Shown: piece by piece, positions 1-20,010 of the stretch
Position numbering within the stretch: the first letter of the stretch is position 1
Layout: each line of letters begins with the position of its first letter
Source of the DNA: Caldilinea sp.
GTDB lineage: Bacteria; Chloroflexota; Anaerolineae; Caldilineales; Caldilineaceae
Direction of reading: 5' to 3'
NCBI GenBank assembly: GCA_025055055.1
Contig: JANWYX010000315.1
Span: 1 to 24,325 of the forward strand
Length of the DNA: 24,325 nucleotides
Program-made: the position numbers and the translations under genes
The notes under the pieces: model-generated
Told to the model about the DNA's origin: nothing
What the model saw: only the letters and a program-made list of their open reading frames with translations
Databases searched by the model: none

Positions 1-1113
1 ATCGATCACGCGGCCGGCCACGTCGGGATCGTAGGTCAGGTTGTTGCCGACGGCGATTACATCCACGCCGGCTTTCACGCTCTGCACGACCGCTTCTTCA
101 AAGCCGTAGACATGGGTGATGGCGCCCATCTGCATGTCGTCGGAAACAATCACGCCGTCGAAGCCCATCTCTTCGCGCAGAAGGCCGGTGAGGATGGCGG
201 GGGAGAGCGTCGCCACGTAGTCGGAATCGAGCCGAGCGTTGAAGACATGCGCCGTCATGATCGAGTCCACCAGCCCCTCCGCAATCAGGCGACGATACGG
301 CTCCAGCTCTATAGCTCGCCACGAGTCGGTCACGTCGACGAAGCCCAGGTGCGAGTCGGCGCGGCTGCTGCCGTGGCCGGGGAAATGTTTGAGCGTGGTC
401 GTGACGCCGTGCGCCCGGTGGCCGCGAATAAAGGCGGCCGCCTGAGCGGTCACCACATCGGGATCCGCCGAAAAACTGCGCCCGAGCGCGCCGATGATGG
501 GATTGTCGGGGTTGAGGTTGAGATCAACGACCGGTGCAAAGTTATGGTTGACGCCGACCGATCTGAGCGTGCGCGCTATCTGCTCGGCGACAGTGTAGGT
601 GAACGCCGGATCGTTGCGTTCTCCCAGGGCCTGGGCGGAGAGCGTCGACGGGAAGCCGTGGCGCGCATCGAGGCGGGCGACGAGGCCGCCCTCCTGATCG
701 CAGGCGATGATCAACGGTGTTTCGGCCAGCGCCTGCAGTTCGGCGGTCAGTGCAGCGACCTGCTGTGGGGATTCGACGTTGCGCATGGCACTTTGCAGCG
801 CCACGTCATGACTGAACAAAACTACGCCGCCGAGGCCGCGCTCGCGTACGTCGACCACGATCGAGTCGGTAGGAGCGAGCCTCAGCCCACGGAAGCCGAC
901 CAGCACCATCTGCGCCAGCTTGCGTCGCAGCGTTTTCTCGTCCGTGACCGAAGGCGTGACGGTGGACGTTGGAGTTTCAGGCAAGGGGGGTGCAATGGGT
1001 TGGATGAGCGTCGACTGTTGGACGGGGTGCGTCTGCCGTCCGCAGCCTGCTGCGAGGCAACAGGCAAATGCAGCGCCCGCCGCCATGACCTTGCGGCGCG
1101 TCCAGGATCGCAC
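1..1113 (-). CDS. Glycoside hydrolase family 3 lipoprotein (beta-N-acetylhexosaminidase, NagZ-like), C-terminus beyond window
   Basis: GH3 N-acetylhexosaminidases remove terminal beta-GlcNAc from muropeptides or chitin fragments. The sequence shows the family motif KHFPGHG at about residue 241, and GVIVSDDMQMGAI near residue 325, where the first Asp of SDDM aligns with the GH3 nucleophile. The N-terminus carries a twin-arginine-like WTRRKVMAAGAA stretch followed by LAAGC (Cys24), so it is probably a Tat-exported, lipid-anchored enzyme acting outside the membrane. A Thr/Pro linker precedes the catalytic domain. I chose the GTG at 1113 because it places the RR motif close to the N-terminus. An in-frame GTG at 1155, overlapping the upstream gene by 8 nt, and an ATG at 1086 are alternatives, and none has an obvious Shine-Dalgarno. 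The 3' end lies outside the window. Family is secure; substrate is inferred. Confidence 0.88.
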   Translation of the reverse strand, partial: MRSWTRRKVMAAGAAFACCLAAGCGRQTHPVQQSTLIQPIAPPLPETPTSTVTPSVTDEKTLRRKLAQMVLVGFRGLRLAPTDSIVVDVRERGLGGVVLFSHDVALQSAMRNVESPQQVAALTAELQALAETPLIIACDQEGGLVARLDARHGFPSTLSAQALGERNDPAFTYTVAEQIARTLRSVGVNHNFAPVVDLNLNPDNPIIGALGRSFSADPDVVTAQAAAFIRGHRAHGVTTTLKHFPGHGSSRADSHLGFVDVTDSWRAIELEPYRRLIAEGLVDSIMTAHVFNARLDSDYVATLSPAILTGLLREEMGFDGVIVSDDMQMGAITHVYGFEEAVVQSVKAGVDVIAVGNNLTYDPDVAGRVID

Positions 1114-1147
1114 ATAAGCGCAGCCGGCAGGCGCTGCAGGGCGAGGC

Positions 1148-1537
1148 TCACCCACCGATCGGGTCATCTACGACCGGCAGGTCCCAGTGCGCCAGCAGGA
1201 TCTCGAAGCGGCGACGCTCCTCGCGTTGGAAGGTCTCCTGGTCGGGATAGAGCTCGCGCTTGATCGCCGCCTCTTCCTCCGGCGGCTCGTGTGCAGCCAG
1301 CACATTTTTGAAGACGATGGTGACTCGGTAGTCCCAGCGCCCATCCTCGGTGGTGTGATAGCGCGGCCGCGTGCAAGTGACGGAGAGAAAGCGTCCACGC
1401 TCTACCTGCTTCAACAGCACGGGCAGGTGGTTCTTCTTGAAGAGTTCAATAAACTCTTCGGTGTGGCCCCACTTCGCTTTGTAGTAGTATTCGATCGCGT
1501 AGGGTTTGTTAAGCAAATCTTGCAGAGATTGGGACAT
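1148..1537 (-). CDS. Unknown 129-aa protein, possibly a dimeric alpha/beta-barrel fold
   Basis: I do not recognise the family. The 129-aa product is soluble, has no signal peptide or membrane segment, and is rich in charged and aromatic residues (EYYYKAKWGHTEEFIELFKK near the N-terminus). The pattern of a beta-strand with YYYKAKWG, a helix, and a later strand (WDYRVTIVFKN) is reminiscent of ABM/NIPSNAP-type alpha/beta-barrel proteins, but this is only a visual resemblance. The start is well supported: AAGGAAG lies 7 nt upstream of the ATG. It sits immediately upstream of the GH3 lipoprotein gene, with 34 nt or an 8-nt overlap depending on the GH3 start chosen, so the two are probably cotranscribed. 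No function is assigned. Confidence 0.75.
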   Translation of the reverse strand: MSQSLQDLLNKPYAIEYYYKAKWGHTEEFIELFKKNHLPVLLKQVERGRFLSVTCTRPRYHTTEDGRWDYRVTIVFKNVLAAHEPPEEEAAIKRELYPDQETFQREERRRFEILLAHWDLPVVDDPIGG

Positions 1538-1600
1538 CGTGAGCTTCCTTAATGGGACGAATGGATGATAACTTTCCGGCTTGCCACGTCTCCTTCACAA

Positions 1601-1624
1601 CCGGGAAGCTCCGAAGCTTTCCGG
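1601..1624. repeat. Short inverted repeat upstream of the 129-aa gene
   Basis: CCGGGAAGCT (1601–1610) and AGCTTTCCGG (1615–1624) form a 10-bp stem with one G·U pair around a 4-nt loop. It lies 64 nt upstream of the unknown-protein start, in a spacer where TTCCGG motifs recur. It may be a regulatory hairpin or part of a dispersed repeat. Confidence 0.5.
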
Positions 1625-1716
1625 AAAAAGATCGGGAGGACATGTAGACGATGCACAGAATCATCCGGCAATCAATGGCGCTGAAAGGAGTTCACTTTAG
1701 AATCCGGAATACCCTC

Positions 1717-1763
1717 CGCTTCCATCTTCCGGAAAATTTTGTGTTTCCCGGAAGATGGAAGCG
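1717..1763. repeat. Perfect 16-bp inverted repeat downstream of the SH3/poly-Gly gene
   Basis: Arms 1717–1732 and 1748–1763 are exact reverse complements (16 bp) around a 15-nt AT-rich loop. It begins 24 nt past the stop of the SH3 gene, so it could end that transcript or stabilise its 3' end. No T-run follows on the minus strand, so it is not a classical intrinsic terminator. Confidence 0.75.
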
Positions 1764-1786
1764 CATCATGCGACGTTGATTTAACG

Positions 1787-2755
1787 TCACCCTCCTCGGC
1801 ATGCTGCGCAGTTGGCGAAGTCGGGATGGTTGCACAGCTCAGGGTCGACCAGTTCCTCCGGGATAGGGCAGGAGCTACCTCCACCTCCTCCGCCGCCGTT
1901 GCCACCTCCACCGCCTCCTCCGCCGGAGGAGCCGCCTCCACCAGAAGGCGCTGCGGCCGGCGGGCAAGGTGGGCCGACGTCGATCGGCGCGCTGGCGTCG
2001 GAGACCCACCCGGCGAACTGGCCGTTGATGCGATAGGCGATGCGCGCGACGGCGATGGTGTCGCATTGTACGCGGAAGGGTTCGGCTTGCCAGACGAAGA
2101 AGGGGCCTTCGCGGGTCACCTGCCCCGGTTCGGCCACGAAGACGCGGTAGGGCAAAGTCTCCCCTTTGAAGAAGAGCAGCAGGTCAAAGTACCAGTCCAG
2201 ACCGCGCAGGCGCCCTTGATCGCCGTACCACTGCCAGCGGAAGACGCCGCTGTTAAAGTCGATCAGGTCAGGCGCTTCCACCTGAATCGATTCAGCGGGG
2301 GACGCAGGCGAGGTCGGAGTGGGCGGCGGCGCCGGTCGCACAGGCTGCGTCGCAGGGCGAGGCGTCGGCTGCGGCGCTTGGGGCTGCGGCGCAGGTTGCC
2401 CATCGAGCTGCACGAAGCCGGCGTTCACCCACGCCAGGCCCACCGGCGCAGCAGGGTAGCGGATCAGATACCAGCCGCCGCTGCGTCCGACCACGGCCAC
2501 GCGCGCGCCTGTGTCGAGCTTGCCCAGGATGCGCCCGTTGATGCTCGGCGCATCGCGCACGTTGAGCCGAGGGGACGCAATCACCGTGCCGCCGAAGACC
2601 AGGAAGCCGGATGGGCTAGGACCGCCCGCCCCCGAGCCTTGTTGAAGGGTGGGAGTGGCGGTCGCAGGTGCGGCGGGTGTAGTCGTCAACAGCAGGGCGG
2701 CGATCAGCGCCAGGACAGCAAAACGGACGTAGCGATGGGAGAGCTGTCGAGACAT
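1787..2755 (-). CDS. Secreted SH3-domain protein with Pro-rich linker and poly-Gly, Cys-rich tail
   Basis: The 322-aa product has an N-terminal hydrophobic signal segment (about residues 11–27) after a basic start, so it is probably exported. A bacterial SH3 domain follows (about 58–117: LNVRDAPSINGRILGKLDTG, GWYLIRYP, LAWVNAGFVQ), the fold often used for cell-wall or peptide binding. Next come a Pro/Gln linker (120–153) and a second globular part rich in Trp and Phe (158–262) that I do not recognise. A Gly-rich run (272–293) and a short tail with Cys296, Cys308, Cys316 and Cys319 end the protein. The ATG has GGAAGGAGA upstream. It appears monocistronic, with its own candidate promoter. The SH3 call is good; the overall role, perhaps surface binding or anchoring, is inference. 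Confidence 0.85.
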   Translation of the reverse strand: MSRQLSHRYVRFAVLALIAALLLTTTPAAPATATPTLQQGSGAGGPSPSGFLVFGGTVIASPRLNVRDAPSINGRILGKLDTGARVAVVGRSGGWYLIRYPAAPVGLAWVNAGFVQLDGQPAPQPQAPQPTPRPATQPVRPAPPPTPTSPASPAESIQVEAPDLIDFNSGVFRWQWYGDQGRLRGLDWYFDLLLFFKGETLPYRVFVAEPGQVTREGPFFVWQAEPFRVQCDTIAVARIAYRINGQFAGWVSDASAPIDVGPPCPPAAAPSGGGGSSGGGGGGGGNGGGGGGGSSCPIPEELVDPELCNHPDFANCAACRGG

Positions 2756-2827
2756 AGATTGTTTCTCCTTCCACCTCTAACGGGTTTCTTCGGATGCACT
2801 GCGTTGATTGCCGTCAAAGTTGATGTA

Positions 2828-2857
2828 ACCATACCATCGAATCGGCGCGCTCGCCAA
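2828..2857 (-). promoter_or_regulatory. Candidate extended -10 promoter for the SH3 gene
   Basis: On the minus strand TTGGCG (2852–2857) is followed after 18 nt by TATGGT (2828–2833), itself preceded by TGG, giving an extended -10. It lies about 75 nt upstream of the ATG at 2755. The match is moderate. Confidence 0.35.
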
Positions 2858-2915
2858 ATACAAGGGCAGGAGCGCTCTACGCTGCACGCCTACGCCGTCT
2901 ATTCCGCTGCGTTCT

Positions 2916-3577
2916 TCACCCTTCGGAAGCTATCGCCGCCATCGCGGCCTCGCGCAGAGCTTTCACCGAAGCCGTGATATCTCCCACAAATGCGGCGCTG
3001 CCCACCGCAAAGAAGTCTGCGCCGGCAACTACGCACTGGGCAATGGTGGTCAGGTTGACACCGCCGTCGACGCCGATGGCAAAACGCAGCCCGCATGCGC
3101 AGCGCCGCGCGTGCAGCCAGCGCACCTTGTCGAGCACGCTTGCGTCGAAAGGCTGACCGCCGAAGCCGGGCTCCACGGCCATCACCAGCAGCAGATCGAC
3201 CTGCGGCAGAACGGGCGCCAGCGCCTCCACGCTGCGGCTGCGGTTGACGGCCACGCCGACCTGACAGCCTAGCCTGCGCACCGTCGCAATCGTCGCCGCC
3301 AGGTCGGGCGTCGTATCCTCCTGGACGATGATCATCTCCGCCGTCGCAAAGAGGGAGAGCACGTCGTCCGGGTTGCTGACCTCCAGATGGGCGTGCAACG
3401 GCAGCTTTGTCACCCGGCGCAGATCGGTCAGCGTTTTGGGGCTGAAGGCGTAGTTGGCCACGTAGCGCCCGTCCATGACGTCGACGTGCAGCGAGTCCGC
3501 GCCGCCTGCCTCGGCGGCACACACGGCTGTGGCCAAATGCGCCGTGTCGGCGGCGAGGAGGGAAGGGCTGATATGAA

Positions 3578-3581
<4 letters not shown>
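2916..3581 (-). CDS. rpe: Ribulose-phosphate 3-epimerase
   Basis: This 221-aa protein interconverts D-ribulose 5-phosphate and D-xylulose 5-phosphate, or a related ketose phosphate pair, in the cytoplasm. It shows the TIM-barrel epimerase landmarks: SPSLLAAD near the start, LHVDVMDG (His32, Asp34), His65, EPGFGGQPF phosphate-loop region (137–145), and GVDGGV (Asp172). His32, Asp34, His65 and Asp172 match the family's metal ligands and its two acid/base aspartates. The start at 3581 gives the canonical N-terminus; longer open frames upstream read through the kinase gene. Its ATG overlaps the kinase stop by 4 nt (ATGA), so it is translationally coupled. Because it is paired with an FGGY kinase rather than with Calvin or pentose-phosphate genes, it probably serves a specific pentose route, and the in vivo substrate could be a variant such as a ketohexose 6-phosphate. 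Confidence 0.9.
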
Positions 3582-5134
<1,553 letters not shown>

Positions 5135-5192
5135 AACGCCTCCAGAGTTTTTGTGTGAAAGTTTGTGCATGCACATGGAAAAGTTGCAGGTA

Positions 5193-5201
5193 AGTATACC
5201 A
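5193..5201 (-). promoter_or_regulatory. Candidate extended -10 element for the kinase–epimerase operon
   Basis: The minus strand carries TGGTATACT, an extended -10 (TGnTATACT), about 60 nt upstream of the kinase ATG. No good -35 is visible, consistent with extended -10 promoters, but the assignment is tentative. Confidence 0.4.
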
Positions 5202-5297
5202 TGGTTGGCTTACTGCGCGCCATGATTGATTAAGAGTAGGTTCGGCCTCTGGCCGGACTGCGGGTTGGATCGGAATGCGGCGCTGGATGGATCGAGA

Positions 5298-5318
5298 TGT
5301 CACGCCTCCGGCGTGACA
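5298..5318. repeat. Perfect 9-bp hairpin in spacer
   Basis: TGTCACGCC at 5298–5306 pairs exactly with GGCGTGACA at 5310–5318 around a TCC loop. No U-run follows on either strand, so it is more likely a repeat unit than a terminator. Confidence 0.6.
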
Positions 5319-5419
5319 CGGGAACATTGCATGTCGGTTTATCCACCGTAGAGGGTGCGTGGTTGAACCTGGCAATTGATGGAGCGGATTGAGCAAATAG
5401 GCGGCAAGAATGGGAGGTA

Positions 5420-5468
5420 CGCCTCCCCCTCTCCCGACATTAGGAGAGGGGGCCGGGGGTGAGGGCCT
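5420..5468. repeat. Interspersed palindromic repeat, copy A
   Basis: A 49-nt unit nearly identical to 5603–5652 (three substitutions and one indel by eye). Its core CCTCTCC … GGAGAGG forms a 7-bp stem, followed by a G-rich tract. It resembles the CCTCTCCC/GGGAGAGG intergenic repeats often seen in Chloroflexota and other genomes. Confidence 0.7.
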
Positions 5469-5602
5469 GCTCTCCCACCGGCTTCCGGATTTATCGAGGA
5501 CATGCGGCTTGGAGCCGTACCTACGGTGAGCCCGATACATTTCTCGTGGTCGCTGCTCGTGGCTGCGCTTGCTCGGATTCTCTGAGACCTTACGGTCGAC
5601 AA

Positions 5603-5652
5603 CGCCTCCCCCTCTCCCGGCATTGGGAGAGGAGGCCGGGGGGTGAGGGCCT
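5603..5652. repeat. Interspersed palindromic repeat, copy B
   Basis: A 50-nt direct-orientation copy of 5420–5468. Its core CCTCTCCC … GGGAGAGG makes an 8-bp stem with a 6-nt loop, so substitutions between copies restore an additional base pair here. Confidence 0.7.
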
Positions 5653-5721
5653 CCGGCTGCGAGGCGCAGCTACGATGAAGCCGGTACCTTTGTGTAGGTG
5701 CAGCTACACTTCTAGGCCAAT

Positions 5722-5756
5722 AAAAAGAGGACCGGTGAAACACCGGTCCTCTTTTT
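5722..5756. terminator. Strong bidirectional intrinsic terminator after the cold-shock gene
   Basis: A perfect 16-bp inverted repeat (arms 5722–5737 and 5741–5756, loop AAA) consists of a GC-rich stem flanked by A5 and T5. It therefore works as hairpin plus U-tract in both directions. It lies 44 nt past the cold-shock stop on the minus strand. Confidence 0.92.
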
Positions 5757-5800
5757 CAGAGCGCTGTTTAGTGCGCTCAGCGGTTCGATATAGCGAGACG

Positions 5801-6092
<292 letters not shown>

Positions 6093-6094
6093 TA

Positions 6095-6123
6095 AGCCGC
6101 TCAAACGTAAGATCTGAGCGGCT
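6095..6123 (-). promoter_or_regulatory. Leader hairpin in the cold-shock gene 5' UTR
   Basis: AGCCGCTCA (6095–6103) and TGAGCGGCT (6115–6123) form a perfect 9-bp stem, 34–62 nt into the predicted csp transcript. On the minus strand it is followed by TATTGTTTT, so it resembles a leaky terminator or attenuator, or a temperature-responsive leader element. Confidence 0.6.
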
Positions 6124-6124
6124 G

Positions 6125-6159
<35 letters not shown>

Positions 6160-6163
6160 ATGA

Positions 6164-6192
6164 AGCATATCCTGCTTTAGCGAAGCTGTCAA
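6164..6192 (-). promoter_or_regulatory. Near-consensus sigma-70 promoter of the cold-shock gene
   Basis: The minus strand has TTGACA (6187–6192), a 17-nt spacer, and TATGCT (6164–6169). Transcription would start near 6157, leaving a leader of about 144 nt before the ATG at 6013. Confidence 0.75.
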
Positions 6193-6221
6193 ATTTGGAA
6201 TAGTGCGCAATGCATTTATTG

Positions 6222-6255
6222 CACGCACTGTTCAGTTATTTCACGCACCGTTCAG
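6222..6255. repeat. Tandem 14-nt direct repeat at the 3' end of the small unknown gene
   Basis: CACGCACTGTTCAG (6222–6235) and CACGCACCGTTCAG (6242–6255) differ at one base with a 20-nt period. The second copy encodes the last codons of the 75-aa protein and its stop. The first copy overlaps an imperfect hairpin (about 6201–6228). Confidence 0.5.
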
Positions 6256-6468
6256 CATCGTCCACAAACCGGCGAACAGTTCGTTGACGCTGGCGTAATA
6301 CGTCGGTGCACCGCCATTGCAATCGATCGTCGTCGCACGCCAGGGCGCATTTTCATTCTCTCGCCAAAAACGGACCATTACGGTGCGGTAGTTGCGTCGG
6401 TAAGCGCGTTCTGCATAGGCGGCGCTGAGATAAGCAGGAGGTTGAGGGCTTTCTATTGCGTTATTCAT
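6241..6468 (-). CDS. Small unknown protein (75 aa)
   Basis: I do not recognise this protein. It is short, soluble and Tyr/Arg-rich in the middle (AAYAERAYRRNYRTVMVRFW), followed by a segment with WRATTIDCNGG and a C-terminal aromatic helix (NELFAGLWTMLNGA). No signal peptide or known motif is visible. The start at 6468 is chosen because AAGGGA lies about 6 nt upstream and a plausible promoter ends about 40 nt before it. The longer reading frame to 6627 would run through that promoter. It is divergent from the large SARP regulator and could be a target or partner of it, but nothing in the sequence shows this directly. Confidence 0.65.
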   Translation of the reverse strand: MNNAIESPQPPAYLSAAYAERAYRRNYRTVMVRFWRENENAPWRATTIDCNGGAPTYYASVNELFAGLWTMLNGA

Positions 6469-6777
6469 GGTCGTCCCTTTCCGTCGAAATGATGATCTGG
6501 CCGCAATGCGCAAAGTAGTATAATCGATGAAACGAATGTTTGAAGCGAATGTCTGCCAGCAATCATGCACGATGTTCGTTAGCAACGCGTTAGCGCATCC
6601 GTCGTCTGTCGTCTCTTGAGGAGACAATGGGCATTTTTATTGGGTTGTCTGTATCTGCATTCGCCGTTGTGAACGTTGGAGTTCGACAAGACGGTATCAT
6701 TATGGAGGATGAAGTTTCTGAGTCTCCACAGACAAATTGGTGAAATTTGGCTGACCGATTTACCGTATGATGGATCG
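6469..6777 (+). other. Divergent intergenic region between the 75-aa gene and the SARP regulator
   Basis: It contains the minus-strand promoter at 6517–6544 and a small hairpin, GTCTC/GAGAC, at about 6611–6625. I see no convincing plus-strand promoter or strong Shine-Dalgarno for the regulator. An ORF extension of the regulator from 6676 or 6709 is open but lacks the conserved N-terminus. Confidence 0.5.
6517..6544 (-). promoter_or_regulatory. Candidate promoter of the 75-aa gene
   Basis: The minus strand carries TTCAAA (6539–6544), 16 nt, then TATACT (6517–6522). The start site would fall about 42 nt before the ATG at 6468. Confidence 0.45.
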
Positions 6778-10519
<3,742 letters not shown>

Positions 10520-10524
<5 letters not shown>

Positions 10525-10540
10525 CGCACGGTCAGCTTTT
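10520..10540 (+). terminator. Short intrinsic terminator after the SARP regulator
   Basis: GCTGAC (10520–10525) pairs with GTCAGC (10531–10536) around a 5-nt loop, followed by TTTT. The regulator's stop codon lies within the left arm. The stem is only 6 bp, so it may be modest in strength. Confidence 0.5.
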
Positions 10541-10552
10541 CCAGCGGATGCC

Positions 10553-10756
<204 letters not shown>

Positions 10757-10777
10757 ATTCTTTTCCTCCTCTTTTCT

Positions 10778-11542
<765 letters not shown>

Positions 11543-11611
11543 GAAAAGATCACTCCGATTTCCATCAGTTGATTGCCGATAATTTTGTTCCCGGTTCTGG
11601 CCGGATTGCCG

Positions 11612-13039
<1,428 letters not shown>

Positions 13040-13070
13040 CGGTTTTCCTCCTTGAAACGAGCTTCATCGC

Positions 13071-13427
13071 TTATCTTGTCACCGGCAAGCCCTGCCGAAC
13101 CCAGTCGATAATGCCGCCCAGGTCGTACACCTCCGTGTATCCTGCCTGCATGAGTAGATTGGCAGCAAAGGCGCTGCGGTTGCCGCTGCGGCAATAGACG
13201 ATCACCGGCTTATCTTTCGGGATGCGGTTCATCTTTTGCTGGAGCTCTTGCAGGCTGATGTTGATGGCGCCCGGAATGTAACCGGCGGCGAACTCCTCCG
13301 ATGTCCGCACATCCACCAGGGTGTGCGGCGTCTGGGCGTCCATATAGCGAGCTTTATATTCCGATGGCTGTACGAGCTGATGCCCTGGAGCGCCCATCCC
13401 GCTGAACAATCTCGTGAAGAAACTCAT
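13071..13427 (-). CDS. Single-domain rhodanese (sulfurtransferase)
   Basis: The 118-aa protein is a lone rhodanese domain. Active-site Cys79 sits in YCRSGNRS, and LVDVRTSEEFAAGYIPGAINI is the conserved early motif. Such enzymes carry sulfane sulfur as a Cys persulfide and pass it to thiols or proteins. No signal peptide is evident, although the N-terminus is hydrophobic and short (MSFFTRLF). The start at 13427 has GAGGAG about 7 nt upstream; a longer frame to 13475 lacks this. It is the first gene of the minus-strand sulfur locus and is divergent from the LysR gene, so it probably feeds or buffers persulfides for the MBL–rhodanese protein. Confidence 0.93.
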   Translation of the reverse strand: MSFFTRLFSGMGAPGHQLVQPSEYKARYMDAQTPHTLVDVRTSEEFAAGYIPGAINISLQELQQKMNRIPKDKPVIVYCRSGNRSAFAANLLMQAGYTEVYDLGGIIDWVRQGLPVTR

Positions 13428-13484
13428 CTTGTTCTCCTCGTTGTCATCATTAATTTTGTTTCTCCTACTGTACACCGCTTCTAT

Positions 13485-13513
13485 TTGCAGAATGCTGGCG
13501 ATTTGCTTATCAT
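13485..13513 (+). promoter_or_regulatory. Candidate promoter of the LysR gene
   Basis: TTGCAG (13485–13490), 17 nt, TATCAT (13508–13513). Transcription would start near 13520, leaving a leader of only about 12 nt with no Shine-Dalgarno visible. Confidence 0.4.
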
Positions 13514-13531
13514 TGATATAAGTTTAGACTT

Positions 13532-13533
<2 letters not shown>
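13508..13533. promoter_or_regulatory. Overlapping dyads in the LysR/rhodanese divergent region
   Basis: TATCATTGATA (13508–13518) is a perfect odd palindrome. ATAAGT-TTAG-ACTTAT (13518–13533) is a second dyad that includes the LysR start codon. Such dyads between a LysR gene and its divergent target are typical operator positions for LysR binding and autoregulation. Confidence 0.5.
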
Positions 13534-14506
<973 letters not shown>

Positions 14507-14535
14507 CCGACGGAGACGCGCCTGCAGGATACGGC

Positions 14536-17214
<2,679 letters not shown>

Positions 17215-17252
17215 GGCGTTTGTCCCGCCTCCTCTTTCTACAAGGTCTGCCG

Positions 17253-18725
<1,473 letters not shown>

Positions 18726-19021
18726 AGTGTCATCCAACGTTCTATTCAATCAACAAAAGGCCCAAACAACGCGCTGCCTTTTTTAATACGATATTCTTTT
18801 ACACAGGTTTTATTCTACCCGGTTTCTCTCAGGCCAAACAGTAAGGTTGCATGGAATACAAGTTTTTACACAGTTGGGTGGAGTTTTCTTATGGAGTAAA
18901 ACTCGTTCGGAAAACAGCGGCGCTTCCATCGTTATCGGCGCCGACCAGGGCATCGTTCCTTCCGGGAGCGCCTAGAGCTTCCCGAAAGGCGGGCTGCCTT
19001 TGTACCATTTCCCGGAAAAAA
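18726..19021. other. Upstream region of the exporter operon
   Basis: No gene is seen. On the minus strand a TAGAAT box (18812–18817) is a possible -10, with no good -35. TTTTACACAG occurs twice on the plus strand in direct orientation (18797–18806, 18864–18873), flanking that box and possibly forming operators. An imperfect hairpin lies at 18958–18989 with a CCTT…AAGG stem. Confidence 0.4.
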
Positions 19022-19064
19022 CGAAACGGCTTCTCACAAAGCGTTTTTGCGAGAAACCGTTTCG
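19022..19064 (-). terminator. Intrinsic terminator of the HIBADH-family gene
   Basis: CGAAACGG (19022–19029) and CCGTTTCG (19057–19064) form the base of an extended stem interrupted by mismatches. On the minus strand the hairpin is followed directly by TTTTTT. It lies 50 nt past the dehydrogenase stop. Confidence 0.88.
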
Positions 19065-19113
19065 ATTGATGGGGGGCCAAACCGGCCGGAAGAGCGAACC
19101 CTCCACGGCTTGG

Positions 19114-20010
<897 letters not shown>

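Larger units (their letters stand above)
5135..5721. other. Gene-free spacer with repeats between kinase and cold-shock genes
   Basis: No convincing coding region lies here. It holds the kinase promoter element, a perfect 9-bp hairpin (TGTCACGCC, loop TCC, GGCGTGACA; 5298–5318), and two copies of a 49–50 nt palindrome-containing repeat (5420–5468, 5603–5652). The composition suggests accumulated intergenic repeat units rather than a decayed gene. Confidence 0.7.

Noticed and set aside
112..1263. 383-codon open frame on the plus strand
   Set aside because: It is the antisense of the GH3 gene, whose minus-strand translation has clear family motifs; long antisense frames are expected at this GC content.
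1739..2977. 412-codon plus-strand frame
   Set aside because: Antisense of the SH3 gene, with low-complexity Arg-rich translation and no domain.
5420..5652. CRISPR-like repeat pair
   Set aside because: Only two copies separated by about 134 nt of unrelated length, G-rich, and with no array periodicity or cas gene.
5135..5721. Decayed gene in the spacer
   Set aside because: Six-frame reading gives only low-complexity, repeat-derived peptides with no recognisable domain.
6095..6123. Terminator for the upstream 75-aa gene
   Set aside because: It lies within the csp transcript, downstream of a near-consensus csp promoter; a csp leader element fits better, although both roles are possible.
6676..6777. 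N-terminal extension of the SARP regulator
   Set aside because: No conserved residues and no spaced Shine-Dalgarno; the DNA-binding domain begins right after 6778.
18755..18784. Plus-strand hairpin AAAAGGC/GCCTTTT followed by T-run
   Set aside because: No plus-strand gene ends here; the stem is short with a 14-nt loop, so it was not called a terminator.
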